Assembly: GCA_946699065.1 (NCBI GenBank)
Contig: CAMPDV010000078.1
Coordinates: 124,001-188,000 of the forward strand
DNA: 64,000 nucleotides
Source of the DNA: Loxodes magnus
Lineage: Eukaryota > Ciliophora > Karyorelictea > Loxodida > Loxodidae
Direction of reading: 5' to 3'
The position numbers were made by a program, and so were the translations under genes. Positions within the stretch are counted from its first letter, which is position 1. Each line of letters opens with the position of its first letter. The notes under the pieces were generated by a model, which was not told where the DNA came from, did not search any database, and saw only the letters and a program-made list of their open reading frames with translations. This document shows, in pieces, positions 25,852 through 36,485 of the stretch.

Positions 25852-26456
25852 AAATCCTCGAAATTGCTAAACTTAATTTATCCTATTATTATATTATCTA
25901 TCTTATTAATGCTTCTAGTTCTTTTATAGTTGAGCTTTTGCATAACTTTAAATATAAGCATATGCTTAAGATGGAGGAAGTAAAAGAATTAGGCAATGTG
26001 TAAATTCTAGTTTCAGATGATTTAAATTTAGAGCAGCTAAGTAAAGAACTTGCTTAATATATTGCTTGGAAAGAATTTAAGAAAGCTAAAGAATCCAATT
26101 TAAAATATTAAGGGCTATTTCATTAAGAAGCAAGTATCTTTGGTAATCTAATGGAATAGCAAAATGCTTCTATTATTTTATTAACTTCAACTAGAATATT
26201 GTCTAAAAACATTTTCAGTACAACTTAATTTCAATTAAAATCTTTATTAAAAAGCAAAGACTAAAATTCTTGCTGATACATTTATTTGAAAGTTCCATTT
26301 AAAATCTTTCCTAAGATAAAGTTATTTTGGCTTTAATCTTAAGAAATTAAATTCCATCTAAATTAAAAAAATGAAAAAGCTAAGTTGCTAATTTAAAGTA
26401 GAAACTTAAGGCTTAATATCTAATAATGCTAAACATTATTTTTTACCTTTCATTGA
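25773..26456 (+). CDS. Hypothetical protein, unassigned
   Basis: Under the ciliate code an uninterrupted frame of 227 codons runs from ATG 25773 to TGA 26454-26456. Protein-like segments include MEEVKELGNVQILVSDDLNL, YIAWKEFKKAKESNLKYQGL and FKIFPKIKLFWLQSQEIK, with one internal TGA as Trp. I recognise no family. It overlaps the 3' end of the gag-like ORF by about 80 bp in a different frame, so the true start may be later, for example the Met near 25971. It could also be the C-terminal part of the same element. Confidence 0.4.
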
Positions 26457-26459
26457 ATA

Positions 26460-27495
26460 ATGATATAATATAAAGAGTTTCTCTTTATCTTAATATTTTA
26501 AACGATATAATTTTATGGCTTGCATCTTAACTAGATGTATTAGCTTGTGAGTGCTTTAAATATTTATCATTGCTTTAATATATAAATACAATTGTTCTTC
26601 CTTTATAGAATTAACTAGCATACTTATAACAAAAATAAATCAAATCTCCTTAATTTAGAAATAGATGATTGCTATCCTAATTTCAGTATAATTATCGAAT
26701 TCTTTAAGTTATGTTCTAGCTTATAAAATGAAAATAGCTTTTAAGCTAATTAGAAAATGGTCTAACTATATAGCTAATCATTCATTTCTAAAGTTATATT
26801 TTTCTAATAAGCTTTAAATCATAAAATTAACTCTTACTTCCTTCCAAGATTGTTGTCTTATAAAAAAAATTAATCTCTTTTCTAATCGCATTTTTAAGAT
26901 CTTCTAGAGTATCTTTTCTGAATGGACTACTATAATCCTAAAATTAATTAACTAGGAAATAGCTAAAGCTGAAAATAATAAAAGCACTGAAGAGTATTGA
27001 TTTTATAGCAGTATTATGAAATACTCTTTAGAGTTGGAGTTAGTACTTGATTGGAATCTATACTACATTAGTTACTTTTACTTTAGTCTTAAATTCCCCA
27101 GAATCATGCTTTCGCTACGTCTAATAACAAAATCACATTTAGCACTATAAAATAATATAAAATAATTACTAAGCAAAAGATTCTAAATATCATAGTCACC
27201 AAAATTATTAAGATAGAAAAGAATAGAAACTTTTAAGATTACAGCTTGATATTTCAACTCATCTACTTTATATGCATTAAGAAGTGTTTCCATAATCTTA
27301 AATTTTAAATAATATATTTTAAAATTACAAAGAGTAAATATAAGTAATAAATAGATTTTAATTAATAAACTATTTCTTATTACTATTTCATTCAAATTTC
27401 TTAAATAAAACTTTCCTCTTTTAGTATTTGCAAAAATAATTTAATACTTAAAGTTAATGTTTATTCTAGGTTTCTTATATTTTAGGATTACTTTA
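26460..27495. other. AT-rich stretch, no supported gene
   Basis: Scattered protein-like pieces exist on both strands but none is convincing. A TAAA microsatellite at about 27499-27520 marks the edge of the following element. Confidence 0.4.
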
Positions 27496-27499
27496 TTTA

Positions 27500-28022
27500 T
27501 AAATAAATAAATAAATAAATTTGATTATAGAGCGCGTAGCACTCTCGTTGGTGCGCAGCTCTTTAAAAAAATGTTTCATACTGACAAGAATGTTTCTTAC
27601 TGATAAAATTATCAGATACTGGTAAACCTTGTTCAATACTGGTATAATTATTCAGTACTGATAAAAATGTTCAATACTGATATAATTTTAGAATACTCGT
27701 AATCTTTAATACTTGCTGGAGGTCCAAGGACATGGCAGGATTGTGTCTCATTGCATCACCAAAGCAGAGGACGACATGTGTCAATTATGGGTACTTAAAT
27801 TCCCCACCTCTGATGAAGCTCGCAATATTATTTCTTTTTTGTTCCAGTATTAAGAATAAACGAACCAAGTCAAGCCAACGTCGAAGGTCTAAGAATCTTA
27901 TGTCGCGAGGCCAAACCAAAGCAGAGGAAGACATAAAGTCGATTATGGGTACTTAACTTCCCCAACCTCTGATGAAGACGACCTTGTTGTTCACCTTCGA
28001 ACAACTATGGCGGTTTTAAAAA
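27500..28022 (+). repeat. ~500 bp GC-richer element, copy 1 (inverted partner at 51755-52252)
   Basis: Starts at a TAAA run and TTTGATTATAGAGCGCGTAG. A stem-loop follows (AGAGCGCGTAGCAC opposite GTGCGCAGCTCT). Next comes a run of TACTGATAAAATT-like units, and then two direct copies of a ~60 bp block beginning GCAGAGGA and ending CCTCTGATGAAG, at about 27770 and 27920. It ends near TTCGAACAACTATGGC. The partner is the reverse complement with few substitutions and two small indels that do not keep any reading frame, so I read it as a non-coding mobile repeat (MITE- or SINE-like). A 60 bp remnant of its start lies at 34245. Confidence 0.85.
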
Positions 28023-28177
28023 ATAATTAAAAAAAATATTAATAATACTAAAGTTTCATAAAATTATTATTATTATTTTTAGCTACGTGTTTTTTTTAAT
28101 TTCATAATGATATTTAACGTATACTTACGTGGTTTTTGTTTATAAGGAATTGTTTTTCTAAAAAATAATAATAAGAA

Positions 28178-29195
28178 ATGTCCTAGGTTGTTTAATGTCA
28201 ATCTTGTAACGGAGATTTCGACGGTTAGGATAAGCTTCCCATGTTATTGCCTTGTAAGCATGATATGTGTTATCATTGCATTCAAGTGAAGTATCTAAAA
28301 ACAAAAAATATCAAATGTGCAAATTGTCAGCAAGTTCATAAGATTCATCCTTCAAATTTGGTAAAAGACAGTTAGTTACTTAAGTATCTTGAGTAAAAGA
28401 GTGTCATGGAGAGTATATCATTGTTGGAGAATCAATCACTGAGATTGCGTTAAGCTTAGACCTAATTGTCTAAGGTCTAAATTACTTTCATCTAGTAGTT
28501 GATTAAGCACGTGAGTAGTTACGTTTTAAAGGGCAATATTGACTTATAAAGGTAGTTGTTTGACTAGGATCGATAAATTTAGGAGTAGTTAAGGTTCCTA
28601 AAAATCTAGAGGTAAGTAATAACTATTTGCAATAATTATTAGTAATAGTCATTAGAATTACTAAGGTTAGGATATTTCTAAGTATGAGTCTAAGGTGTTG
28701 AGATTGTTAGATGAGGTTTAGAGGATCATCGATGTGAGGGTATCGGTTAATGTTTATGAGGAGTTGGACAATTATAAGTTGAGTCAGGAGTAAATGGTTA
28801 AGGAAAATGATTATTTGAGGAGTGAGATATAGAAGTTGAATGATTAAGTCTAGAATCAGTAATAATAGTTGACTTAGTTATAAGGTTAGTTAATCTAGTT
28901 CTAATAAGTAACGCCAGTAGTGTAGTCTAATTAGCCAATTTCTCCTCTTTAGAAGAAGCCTAAGTAGGCAAAGATATAGGATATCAGTATAACCATAGTA
29001 TCGCCGAACAATATGAAATTGAAGCTCTAGGTCAAATAAGAAACTACGATAAAGTAGATAAAAAAATAAATCTCACAAAAAACTGAGTTATACTCATATA
29101 ATCTCGACATCTTAAAGAGCAATACTAAACTGAAGGATGATTAATCAGTATCGAGTTTATAAATTGTCGATGGGGAATAGCTTCAAATGAAGTGA
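28178..29195 (+). CDS. RING finger / coiled-coil / ubiquitin-like protein
   Basis: Intact gene of 328 residues once a 31-nt intron (28612-28642, GTAAGT...TTATTAG) is removed. The ATG at 28178 starts MSQVVQCQSCNGD. Residues 7-50 form a perfect C3HC4 RING: C7, C10, C26, H28, C31, C34, C47, C50 (PCKHDMCYHC in the middle). A Gln-rich coiled coil follows (residues ~65-240), for example ENDYLRSEIQKLNDQVQNQQ. The last ~70 residues resemble ubiquitin: MKLKLQVKQETTIKQIKKQI, then LDILKSNTKLKDDQSVSSLQ, lacking a C-terminal GG. It ends at TGA 29193, with no internal TGA. Likely a RING E3 ligase whose UBL docks to the proteasome or regulates itself. This order (RING first, UBL last) is the reverse of parkin. 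+ strand C is scarce. Confidence 0.9.
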
Positions 29196-29273
29196 AGTAA
29201 GTTTAAAAGTTAAATGTATTATTAGATGGTAAGTTTACTATATAAATAATTTTAGGAAGTACGTCACATTTTT

Positions 29274-29625
29274 AAAACATAAAGAATGTAAGTATTTTAA
29301 TATTCTTTAAACATATAGAGAGTAAGTATTTTAATATTCTTTAAACATATAGAATGTAAGTATTTTAATATTCTTTAAACATATAGAATGTAAGTATTTT
29401 AATATTCTTTTAAACTTATAGTTGGTAAGTATTTTAATATTCTTTAAACATATAGAATGTAAGTATTTTAATATTCTTTAAACATATAGAATGTAAGTAT
29501 TTTAATATTCTTTAAACATATAGAATGTAAGTATTTTAATATTCTTTAAACATATAGAGAGTAAGTATTTTAATATTCTTTAAACATATAGAGAGTAAGT
29601 ATTTTAATATTCTTAAACAAATAGA
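29274..29625 (+). repeat. Tandem array, 33 bp unit, ~10 copies
   Basis: Unit is TAAGTATTTTAATATTCTTT plus AAACATATAGAATG. Copies vary mainly at the GAATG/GAGAG position; one copy is a base longer. Starts about 80 bp beyond the RING-UBL stop codon. Confidence 0.95.
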
Positions 29626-29867
29626 GTGTATTTATTAATATTGATAGTATGTAAGGTGTATTTATAGTTCTTTTTTCTGTATTTTAGATCGTAGGTTTAG
29701 AATAATCAAAATAGGAGGTGAGTTATTAATTATGTTAAATAGAATGTATGTTAGTTTAAGGTAATTATAAAGGGGGTGAGTTAGTGTTTTAATGAGTTTA
29801 AAATAGGACGTGAGTATCAATATTACATGTTTATAGTGTGGAACTGAGAGTGAGTGAATGACTTTAA

Positions 29868-30606
29868 ATACTTAATTTAACTCTACTTAATTTAACTTTA
29901 CTTAATTTAAAATCTGCTTAATTTGAACTCTACTTAATTTAAACTCTACTTAATTTGAACTCTGCTTAATTTAAACTCTGCTTAATTTAAACTCTGCTTA
30001 ATTTAAACTCTACTTAATTTGAACTCTGCTTAATTTAAACTCTACTTAATTTGAACTCTGCTTAATTTAAACTCTGCTTAATTTAAACTCTACTTAATTT
30101 GAACTCTGCTTAATTTAAACTCTGCTTAATTTAAACTCTGCTTAATTTAAACTCTACTTAATTTGAACTCTGCTTAATTTAAACTCTACTTAATTTGAAC
30201 TCTGCTTAATTTAAACTCTGCTTAATTTAAACTCTACTTAATTTGAACTCTGCTTAATTTAAACTCTACTTAATTTGAACTCTGCTTAATTTAAACTCTG
30301 CTTAATTTAAACTCTACTTAATTTGAACTCTGCTTAATTTAAACTCTACTTAATTTGAACTCTGCTTAATTTAAACTCTGCTTAATTTAAACTCTACTTA
30401 ATTTGAACTCTGCTTAATTTAAACTCTGCTTAATTTAAACTCTGCTTAATTTAAACTCTACTTAATTTGAACTCTGCTTAATTTAAACTCTACTTAATTT
30501 GAACTCTGCTTAATTTAAACTCTGCTTAATTTAAACTCTACTTAATTTGAACTCTGCTTAATTTAAACTCTACTTAATTTAAACTCTGCTTAATTTGAAC
30601 TCTACT
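29868..30606 (+). repeat. Tandem array, 16 bp unit, ~46 copies with two linked variants
   Basis: Units are TGCTTAATTTAAACTC (form A) and TACTTAATTTGAACTC (form B). In nearly all copies the two differences (TGC/TAC and AAA/GAA) are linked, and B never follows B in the interior. Runs such as B-A-B-A-A recur, giving higher-order repeats of about 80 bp. Edge copies break the linkage. Confidence 0.95.
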
Positions 30607-31057
30607 AAATAAAAGTTTATTAATTAAGTATTTATATATAAGGGGTATTAAAGGTATTAATGATTAATATTAGTATATTTTAGTATATTTTAGTATATCT
30701 AAATATATTTAAAAATATCTTATATATCTTTAATATATTTTAATTTTGCATTTGAATATATATTATTGTGTTTATTATTTATGAAGTTATATTATTATAA
30801 TTGATATATTATAATTGATATTTTTATTATATTTTGTTATTTGTTTTTGATTTTGTATAAGGTTGTACGAGTGTGGAGAATGAGTGTAAAAGGTATAAGT
30901 TATTTTTTAATAATGTATTTTTAAGTATTGTAGTTAGAATATTTGTATAGTAGTTTAATAATTATAAGTAGTTGTTAAGGAATTAATTTTTTTAAGGGTA
31001 AAGGTATATTTTTGAAGAGTGATTAGAGGAAGGTTATATTGTTTTTATTTTCTAAAA

Positions 31058-31152
31058 GTTATAAAAGTGATAAAAGTGATAAAAGTGATAAAAGTTGTAA
31101 AAGTGATAAAAGTGATAAAAGTGATAAAAGTTATAAAAGTTATAAAAGTTAA
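31058..31152 (+). repeat. Tandem array, 9 bp unit ATAAAAGTG, ~10 copies
   Basis: Short array with occasional TT or TTG variants at unit ends. No C on this strand. Confidence 0.9.
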
Positions 31153-31310
31153 GGGGTAAAAAATTTTTTAAATTAAGACTGAGATATTTTTTAAAATAAA
31201 AGGAAGGAAGAGTGTAGTTGTAAAGAAATGAGAAAGATATATTTTTTTAAGAGTTTATAGAAAGTTATTTTTTTAATATGTATTAGATAATTTCTAAATT
31301 ATTTAAAAGT

Positions 31311-31596
31311 ATTGAAATAATTAAAATAATTAAAATAATTAAAATAATTAAAATAATTAAAATAATTAAAATAATTAAAATAATTAAAATAATTAAAATA
31401 ATTAAAATAATTAAAATAATTAAAATAATTAAAATAATTAAAATAATTAAAATAATTAAAATAATTAAAATAATTAAAATAATTAAAATAATTAAAATAA
31501 TTAAAATAATTAAAATAATTAAAATAATTAAAATAATTAAAATAATTAAAATAATTAAAATAATTAAAATAATTAAAATAATTAAAATAATTAAAT
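31311..31596 (+). repeat. Tandem array, 9 bp unit AATAATTAA, ~31 copies
   Basis: Very regular array of AAAATAATTAAAATAATT pattern, essentially without variants, suggesting recent expansion or homogenisation. Confidence 0.97.
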
Positions 31597-31647
31597 GTTT
31601 AATATTTAAATTGTTTTTTGTTTAGAATTTGTGAAAATTTTAATTTT

Positions 31648-31700
31648 GTTTTTTTGCTCAGCGTTTTCCACTATAGGGAATTTTTGGGACGGAATAAGTT
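31648..31700 (+). repeat. Box motif copy 1 of local cluster
   Basis: TTTTTTGCTCAGCGTTTTCC followed by ACTATAGGGAATTTTTGGGACGGAATAA. Flanked by G/A/T-rich DNA almost lacking C. Confidence 0.85.
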
Positions 31701-32193
31701 TGTGAGATTTGGGATAAAAAATTTTGAAAAAGGAATAAGGAAAGTTGAAAAGGGGATAAAGGTAAGTGAGTGGTTGTTAAATAATTTTAGAAGTTGATTT
31801 TTTTGAAAGTGAAAATTTTTGAGAAGGGTATAAAAAGTCCATAATGAATTATTTTTGATAATTTTTAATTTTTTTTTTGGAATTAGAGAAAAGTAAGAAA
31901 GATTTTTTTGTTTGGTGGAAAGAGTATAAAAGGGAAAAATTTTTTGAATTTTGGAAATGGAATAAAAATAAAAATAAAAATTGTTTGTGAAAGGTAGTAA
32001 AAAGAATATGATATGGTGTTTTTGATTTTAAAATTGATTTTTTTTTGTGGAGTTAGAGAAAAGTATTTTTTTTTATAAAGTCAAAATTTTTTTAAATTTT
32101 GTTGTTTGAATTGTTTTTTAAGAGTAATATGAAAAATGGTGTTAGGAAAAGTAAAAAAGTTTTGAAGATGTTTAAAATGTGAAAAATTTAATT

Positions 32194-32246
32194 TTGTTTT
32201 TTTGCTCAGCGTTTTGCACTATAGGGAATTTTTGGGACGGAATAAA
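32194..32246 (+). repeat. Box motif copy 2
   Basis: Near-identical to copy 1, including the downstream GAGATTTGGGATAAAA block, so the repeated unit is longer than the box (about 100 bp conserved). Spacing to copy 1 is about 545 bp. Confidence 0.85.
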
Positions 32247-32563
32247 CTTGCGAGATTTGGGATAAAAGATTTCTAAATGGAATAAGGAAAGGTGAAAAGG
32301 GAATTAAGGGGAGTAAGTAATGTTAAAATTTTCGAAATGAAAATATTGTGTAAAGAAAGAATAAAATTTATAATAGAATTTTGGAAAAAAGTTATTTTTT
32401 TAAAGAGAAAAGCTATAAAAGTGGGGAAAATTTTGAATTTTGGAAATGGAATAAAAAAATTTCTAAAAATAGAAAGTTTGGAAACAGTAGTTAAAAAGCG
32501 AAATAGTAGTTGAAAAAGTAAAAATAGATTTTGAAGAGGTACAAAACGCGAAAATTTTCATTT

Positions 32564-32620
32564 TGTTTTTTTGCTCAGCGTTTTACACTATAGGGAAATT
32601 TTCGGACGGAACAAAATTTT
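32564..32620 (+). repeat. Box motif copy 3
   Basis: TTTTTTTGCTCAGCGTTTTA then CACTATAGGGAAATTTTCGGACGGAACAA. Spacing to copy 2 is about 370 bp. Confidence 0.85.
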
Positions 32621-32877
32621 TTTTTGGAATTTTAAAAGAAGGAAAAATTTTTTAGATTTTTAGTAATCAATTTTTTTTTAATTTAATAATTTTTTTTATA
32701 CTATGAATTGGAAAAATTCAAAAAGTAAAGATAATTAATTATTAATTAAATTTTTTTAATCTAATTTAAATAAAATACATTTTTATAATTTGAGTGGAGG
32801 TGAGTCTAAGAAAGTTATAATCTATATCAGTTAATTTTTGTTTAACTGATAAAATCGATTTAAGATGTAAAAATTTA

Positions 32878-32932
32878 ATTTTTGTTTTTCGCTCTGAATT
32901 TTATACTATAGAAGATTTTTCGGACGGAACAA
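32878..32932 (+). repeat. Box motif copy 4 (diverged)
   Basis: TTTTTCGCTCTGAATTTTAT then ACTATAGAAGATTTTTCGGACGGAACAA. Spacing to copy 3 is about 315 bp. The variant GCTCTGAATTTTA also occurs at 62.95 kb. Confidence 0.75.
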
Positions 32933-32934
32933 AA

Positions 32935-34240
32935 ATTTTAGAAATTTTGAATCAAGTTTTTAAGTCTAAAGTTATTTTTATTAAAGTAAACCATTTAGAA
33001 TTTTTTTAGATAATGCATAATATAGAGATTAGGAATATTAAAAAATATTTTTATAATTAAATTTTTGTTTTTTTATTGTAGATTTACTACAGGAACTTTT
33101 AAAGATAGACTAATATTTAAATAATTAAAAAAATATTATTTAATTTAATTTTTTCACTCTAAGATTTTAATAAAAATATTTGTTTATTATACTGATGCTA
33201 TTAAGAATTTTTTTTAATAATAATCAATTAATTTAGTTTTTTATATTTAATACTGATAAAGATGATAAATATCTCATTAAGAAATATTAAAAAATAATAA
33301 ATATTTTAATGTTCATTTAAGAATTAAAAATTGCTAAAAACAAATTAAAAATCAGAAAATATATTTTCTTCTAAATATAATTTAATTGCAAATATTAAAT
33401 TATAAAATGAGAAAAAAATTTAATAGCAAAAAAAATTAAAATTTTTTAGACTATATCATATGAATCTTTATTCATACACCAATAAAAACTTAAAAACTTT
33501 AAATTTTTTATAATGAAAGAAAACAATTTTTTTAGCAGAAGATATGAAAAATTTTAATAAATATATTTGTTTATTCTAGAAAAAAACTAAATATATTAAG
33601 CTAAAATTTATTATTAGTAATGCATTGCTTTCACAACAATTATTTTTAAATCTAAGTTTAGTGTTTAATAATATTAACTGTAATATTTAAAATTAAATTA
33701 TAGTTAACTTAAATATTTTTATTTTCAAACCAAACAATTTTAGAAGTTAATTCTAAATAATTAAATATTAACTAATATTACTATAAAAAATTACATTAAA
33801 TCTATAAAACTAAAATTTTTTAATATTGCTAATCTTTTAAAAATGTATAAAATATTGCAGAAATTTAATCTGATAACATAATAAAAGATACTAATAATTT
33901 TAAATTAAAATAAATATTTTTATTAAATAAAATAAATTTATATAATTATGATACAAATTTTAAAAATACAATAGAATAAGTTAATTTAGCATCAGAATAA
34001 ATCATTTTATAAAATAAATATAAAAATTAAGAACGAAAAAACATATGAGGCTAAAACTATAGAATAATCTAACTGCTCTGCATTTTAATTTAATTATTAT
34101 AAAAGAAAAAATAAAAAGATAGAATTACATAGTAAAAACTGATGAAGATACTATTAAATACTATTTGAAGGCTTAATTACTAAATTGTTGTCTTTTAAAA
34201 TATTTTAATTAAGCTAAACATTAAAATAAAAGAACATAAA
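32935..34240. other. AT-rich stretch, nothing recognised
   Basis: Returns to near pure A/T without the C bias. No feature seen. Confidence 0.5.
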
Positions 34241-34244
34241 TAAA

Positions 34245-34305
34245 TAATAAATAAATTTGATTATAGAGCGCGTAGAACCTCATTTATGTGCAGCTCTTTA
34301 TAATA
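34245..34305 (+). repeat. Truncated start of the ~500 bp element
   Basis: AATAAATTTGATTATAGAGC GCGTAG is followed by AACCTCATTTATGTGCAGCTCTTT. This repeats only the first ~50 bp of the elements at 27.5 and 52.2 kb. The stem ends AGAGC/GCTCT are kept while the loop has changed. Confidence 0.75.
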
Positions 34306-34749
34306 AAAAAGAAAAATAAATTATAAATTATAAATAACTAAGCTATTTTAATTTTTTTCATATTAAATTAAAAAATTAAATCCTCCATCAACAGTAATTT
34401 TAAAATAAATAAATTGTAAATAAAAACATCTTTAAAAAAATATCAAATAATTAAAAAAGATAAATACAAATAACTTAATAAAAAACAAAAAATTATTAAA
34501 ATTTAAGAATCCAGATATATTTAGTTAAAAGCTTAGTGCAAAATTAAAAGATTAATAATTAATAAAAAAGCTATATTTAATAAATAAATAAAAGATGCAT
34601 ACAAAGTAATGATTTTTTATTATAATAGCTTAAATTATAAAAAATTAAATAAAAAATTGCAATCTAACATCTTATGAAAAAAATTTTATTTTTTATTGAT
34701 TCTAAATTATTTGAATTTTTTTACAAAATAAAAAACAAAGGAATTTAAT

Positions 34750-35215
34750 TCCTCGATATTTGAAAGATAATTATTAGATAATTTACGAAACTATAACATA
34801 ACATAATTTATTAACGTAGTGTCACCTTTATTTGGTTTGCCATTAATTAAAAAGTTTAAAGTTTAAAATTGTCTTAAGTGTTATTCTATTTCTAATCTTT
34901 TTCCGAATCTTCTTCTTAGAATATATATTTTTAGAAATAAGCTTACAGTCAATTCCGCTAATTTATTAAATTTGGATTTTATCTGTTCAATTCTCAGATT
35001 GACTGGTTGGAAATTTATATTTTTTTTATTTATGTGCTAGACATTAGGTATGCCATTTTTCTTCAAGCTCTTATACGCTTCTTAAAAATTTAAAATTCTC
35101 CTATAACATAGCTTTGAGTTCTTAGAGTATGTTTTGCTAATCGTAATTTGATTGGGATGGATTCCGTTTAGAACAGACTTTTTGCAAGAAATGTTAAATT
35201 TTTCTATATATGATA
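34750..35215 (-). pseudogene. C-terminal fragment of gag-like family
   Basis: The reverse strand gives one continuous protein-like frame: GIHPNQITISKTYSKNSKLC, NVQHINKKNINFQPVNLRIE and LAELTVSLFLKIYILRRRFG. It closes with NGKPNKGDTTLINYVML. The same tail, SGKPNKGEVTLINYAML, occurs on the + strand at 45.43-45.49 kb downstream of a double zinc-knuckle ORF, so this is a detached C-terminal half of that family. No start codon or knuckle is present. Function of the tail is unknown. Confidence 0.55.
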
Positions 35216-35219
35216 CTAA

Positions 35220-36485
35220 TTAATAAGATATGAAATAGTTTCTTAAACCAAAAGAATAATTAAAATGATTTATAATAAATTTCTCTAAATATGAACTATA
35301 AAATCCTATAAAATTGTTTTGTATAAAGAAGTATAAATGTTTCATATTTATTTTATGTAAAGACTAGATAATAATGAAACCATAAGAAGTAATTAAAAAG
35401 TTTATATTAGTAAATTTCATACTAAATTCATAAATTTTTCTAAGAGAAAAATCTTTAATAATAATTAAATAAACCTAAAAGTATTAAATTTATAAATAAC
35501 TTTACTTTAATAACATTTTTATTGTATGTAGTTTCCGATCTAATTCAAATACTTAAATTTATATAAATTTAAGTTTATTAATATAAATTTCTTTTTCTTA
35601 TTTTACTTTTATGTATCATGCTTTCATTATCACTCTCTTTTTATTCTACCTTCGGTTCTGTTTAATTTGATATACTTCTTTCAAATATTTAATTTATTTT
35701 TCAGTAAATTCTTATGAAGATCCATTTCTAATTTTTATAAAAAATAAAATATAAATTTAATTAAATTTGATTTATGTTATTAGTCTTTCAAATTTTTACC
35801 TGGAAATTTTCAGAATGATTTCAAAATAAGTTCAAATAGTAGAAGCATTTGAAGATATGCATAAACATGTTTTACTTTCACTTATATAGAGATCACTTTT
35901 CACAGAATAATACAGCAAATGTAATTCATATTGAAAACTACAAGAATCAGTTCGCAACTTCAAGAATGAGATTATTTCTTTCCTATATTGCTTATTTATT
36001 ATAGTTAATTTAAAAAAATTTCTAAGCTTCTTTTAGTTTTTCTTGGATTATCTATGTAGTCTGCATGACTCTAAAGCGTAAAATAGTTTCTTAATAAAAT
36101 GAAGCTAAAATGTTATGTTTAATATAGTTCTGAATAGGAATATAAGTTAAAGTAATGAGTTGATATTAATAATTAATTTGATAGAGACAAAATAAATAAG
36201 ATAAAACTAATAAATAAGAATTAATTATATTAAGATTATAATTAAGCTATAAACATTTTTTATTTTCAAATTCTTATAGAATAGACTTTACAATATAAAG
36301 TGAATTAAGAAGCTTAGAATTTATTAACTAAAGCTAAACATATGAACACAATCAATTATTAATTAAAGAAAATATAGATAATCTAATAAAAGTAAAATTC
36401 TCTGACTAGTAAAGTTTTAGATAAAGCATACTCTTTTATAAGAGTGCCTGCTAAATTGTTTGTGAAGTGTTTTAACTTATAAAGT
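35220..36485. other. AT-rich stretch, nothing recognised
   Basis: No supported frame or RNA. Confidence 0.4.

Larger units (their letters stand above)
30840..32560 (+). other. Stretch almost devoid of C on the + strand
   Basis: Apart from the box motifs, lines of 60 bases carry zero to two C but roughly eight to seventeen G (for example 30841-31020). The bias begins more mildly in the RING-UBL gene at 28.4 kb. Two tandem arrays and the first box copies lie inside. Frames found here (for example 32292-32513) are Lys/Phe-rich products of composition and are not called genes. Confidence 0.85.

Noticed and set aside
27732-27956. 74-codon frame inside the ~500 bp element
   Set aside because: The second copy has frame-breaking indels, so the frame is not conserved.
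29274-30606. CRISPR array
   Set aside because: Repeats are head-to-tail without unique spacers, and the organism is a eukaryote.
31670-31679. CACTATAGGG inside the box motif looks like the core of a phage T7 promoter
   Set aside because: Only ten bases match, the upstream half is missing, and the copies diverge in this part; chance similarity.
32292-32513. Lys-rich frame on the + strand
   Set aside because: Lies within the C-depleted box-repeat region and reflects base composition.
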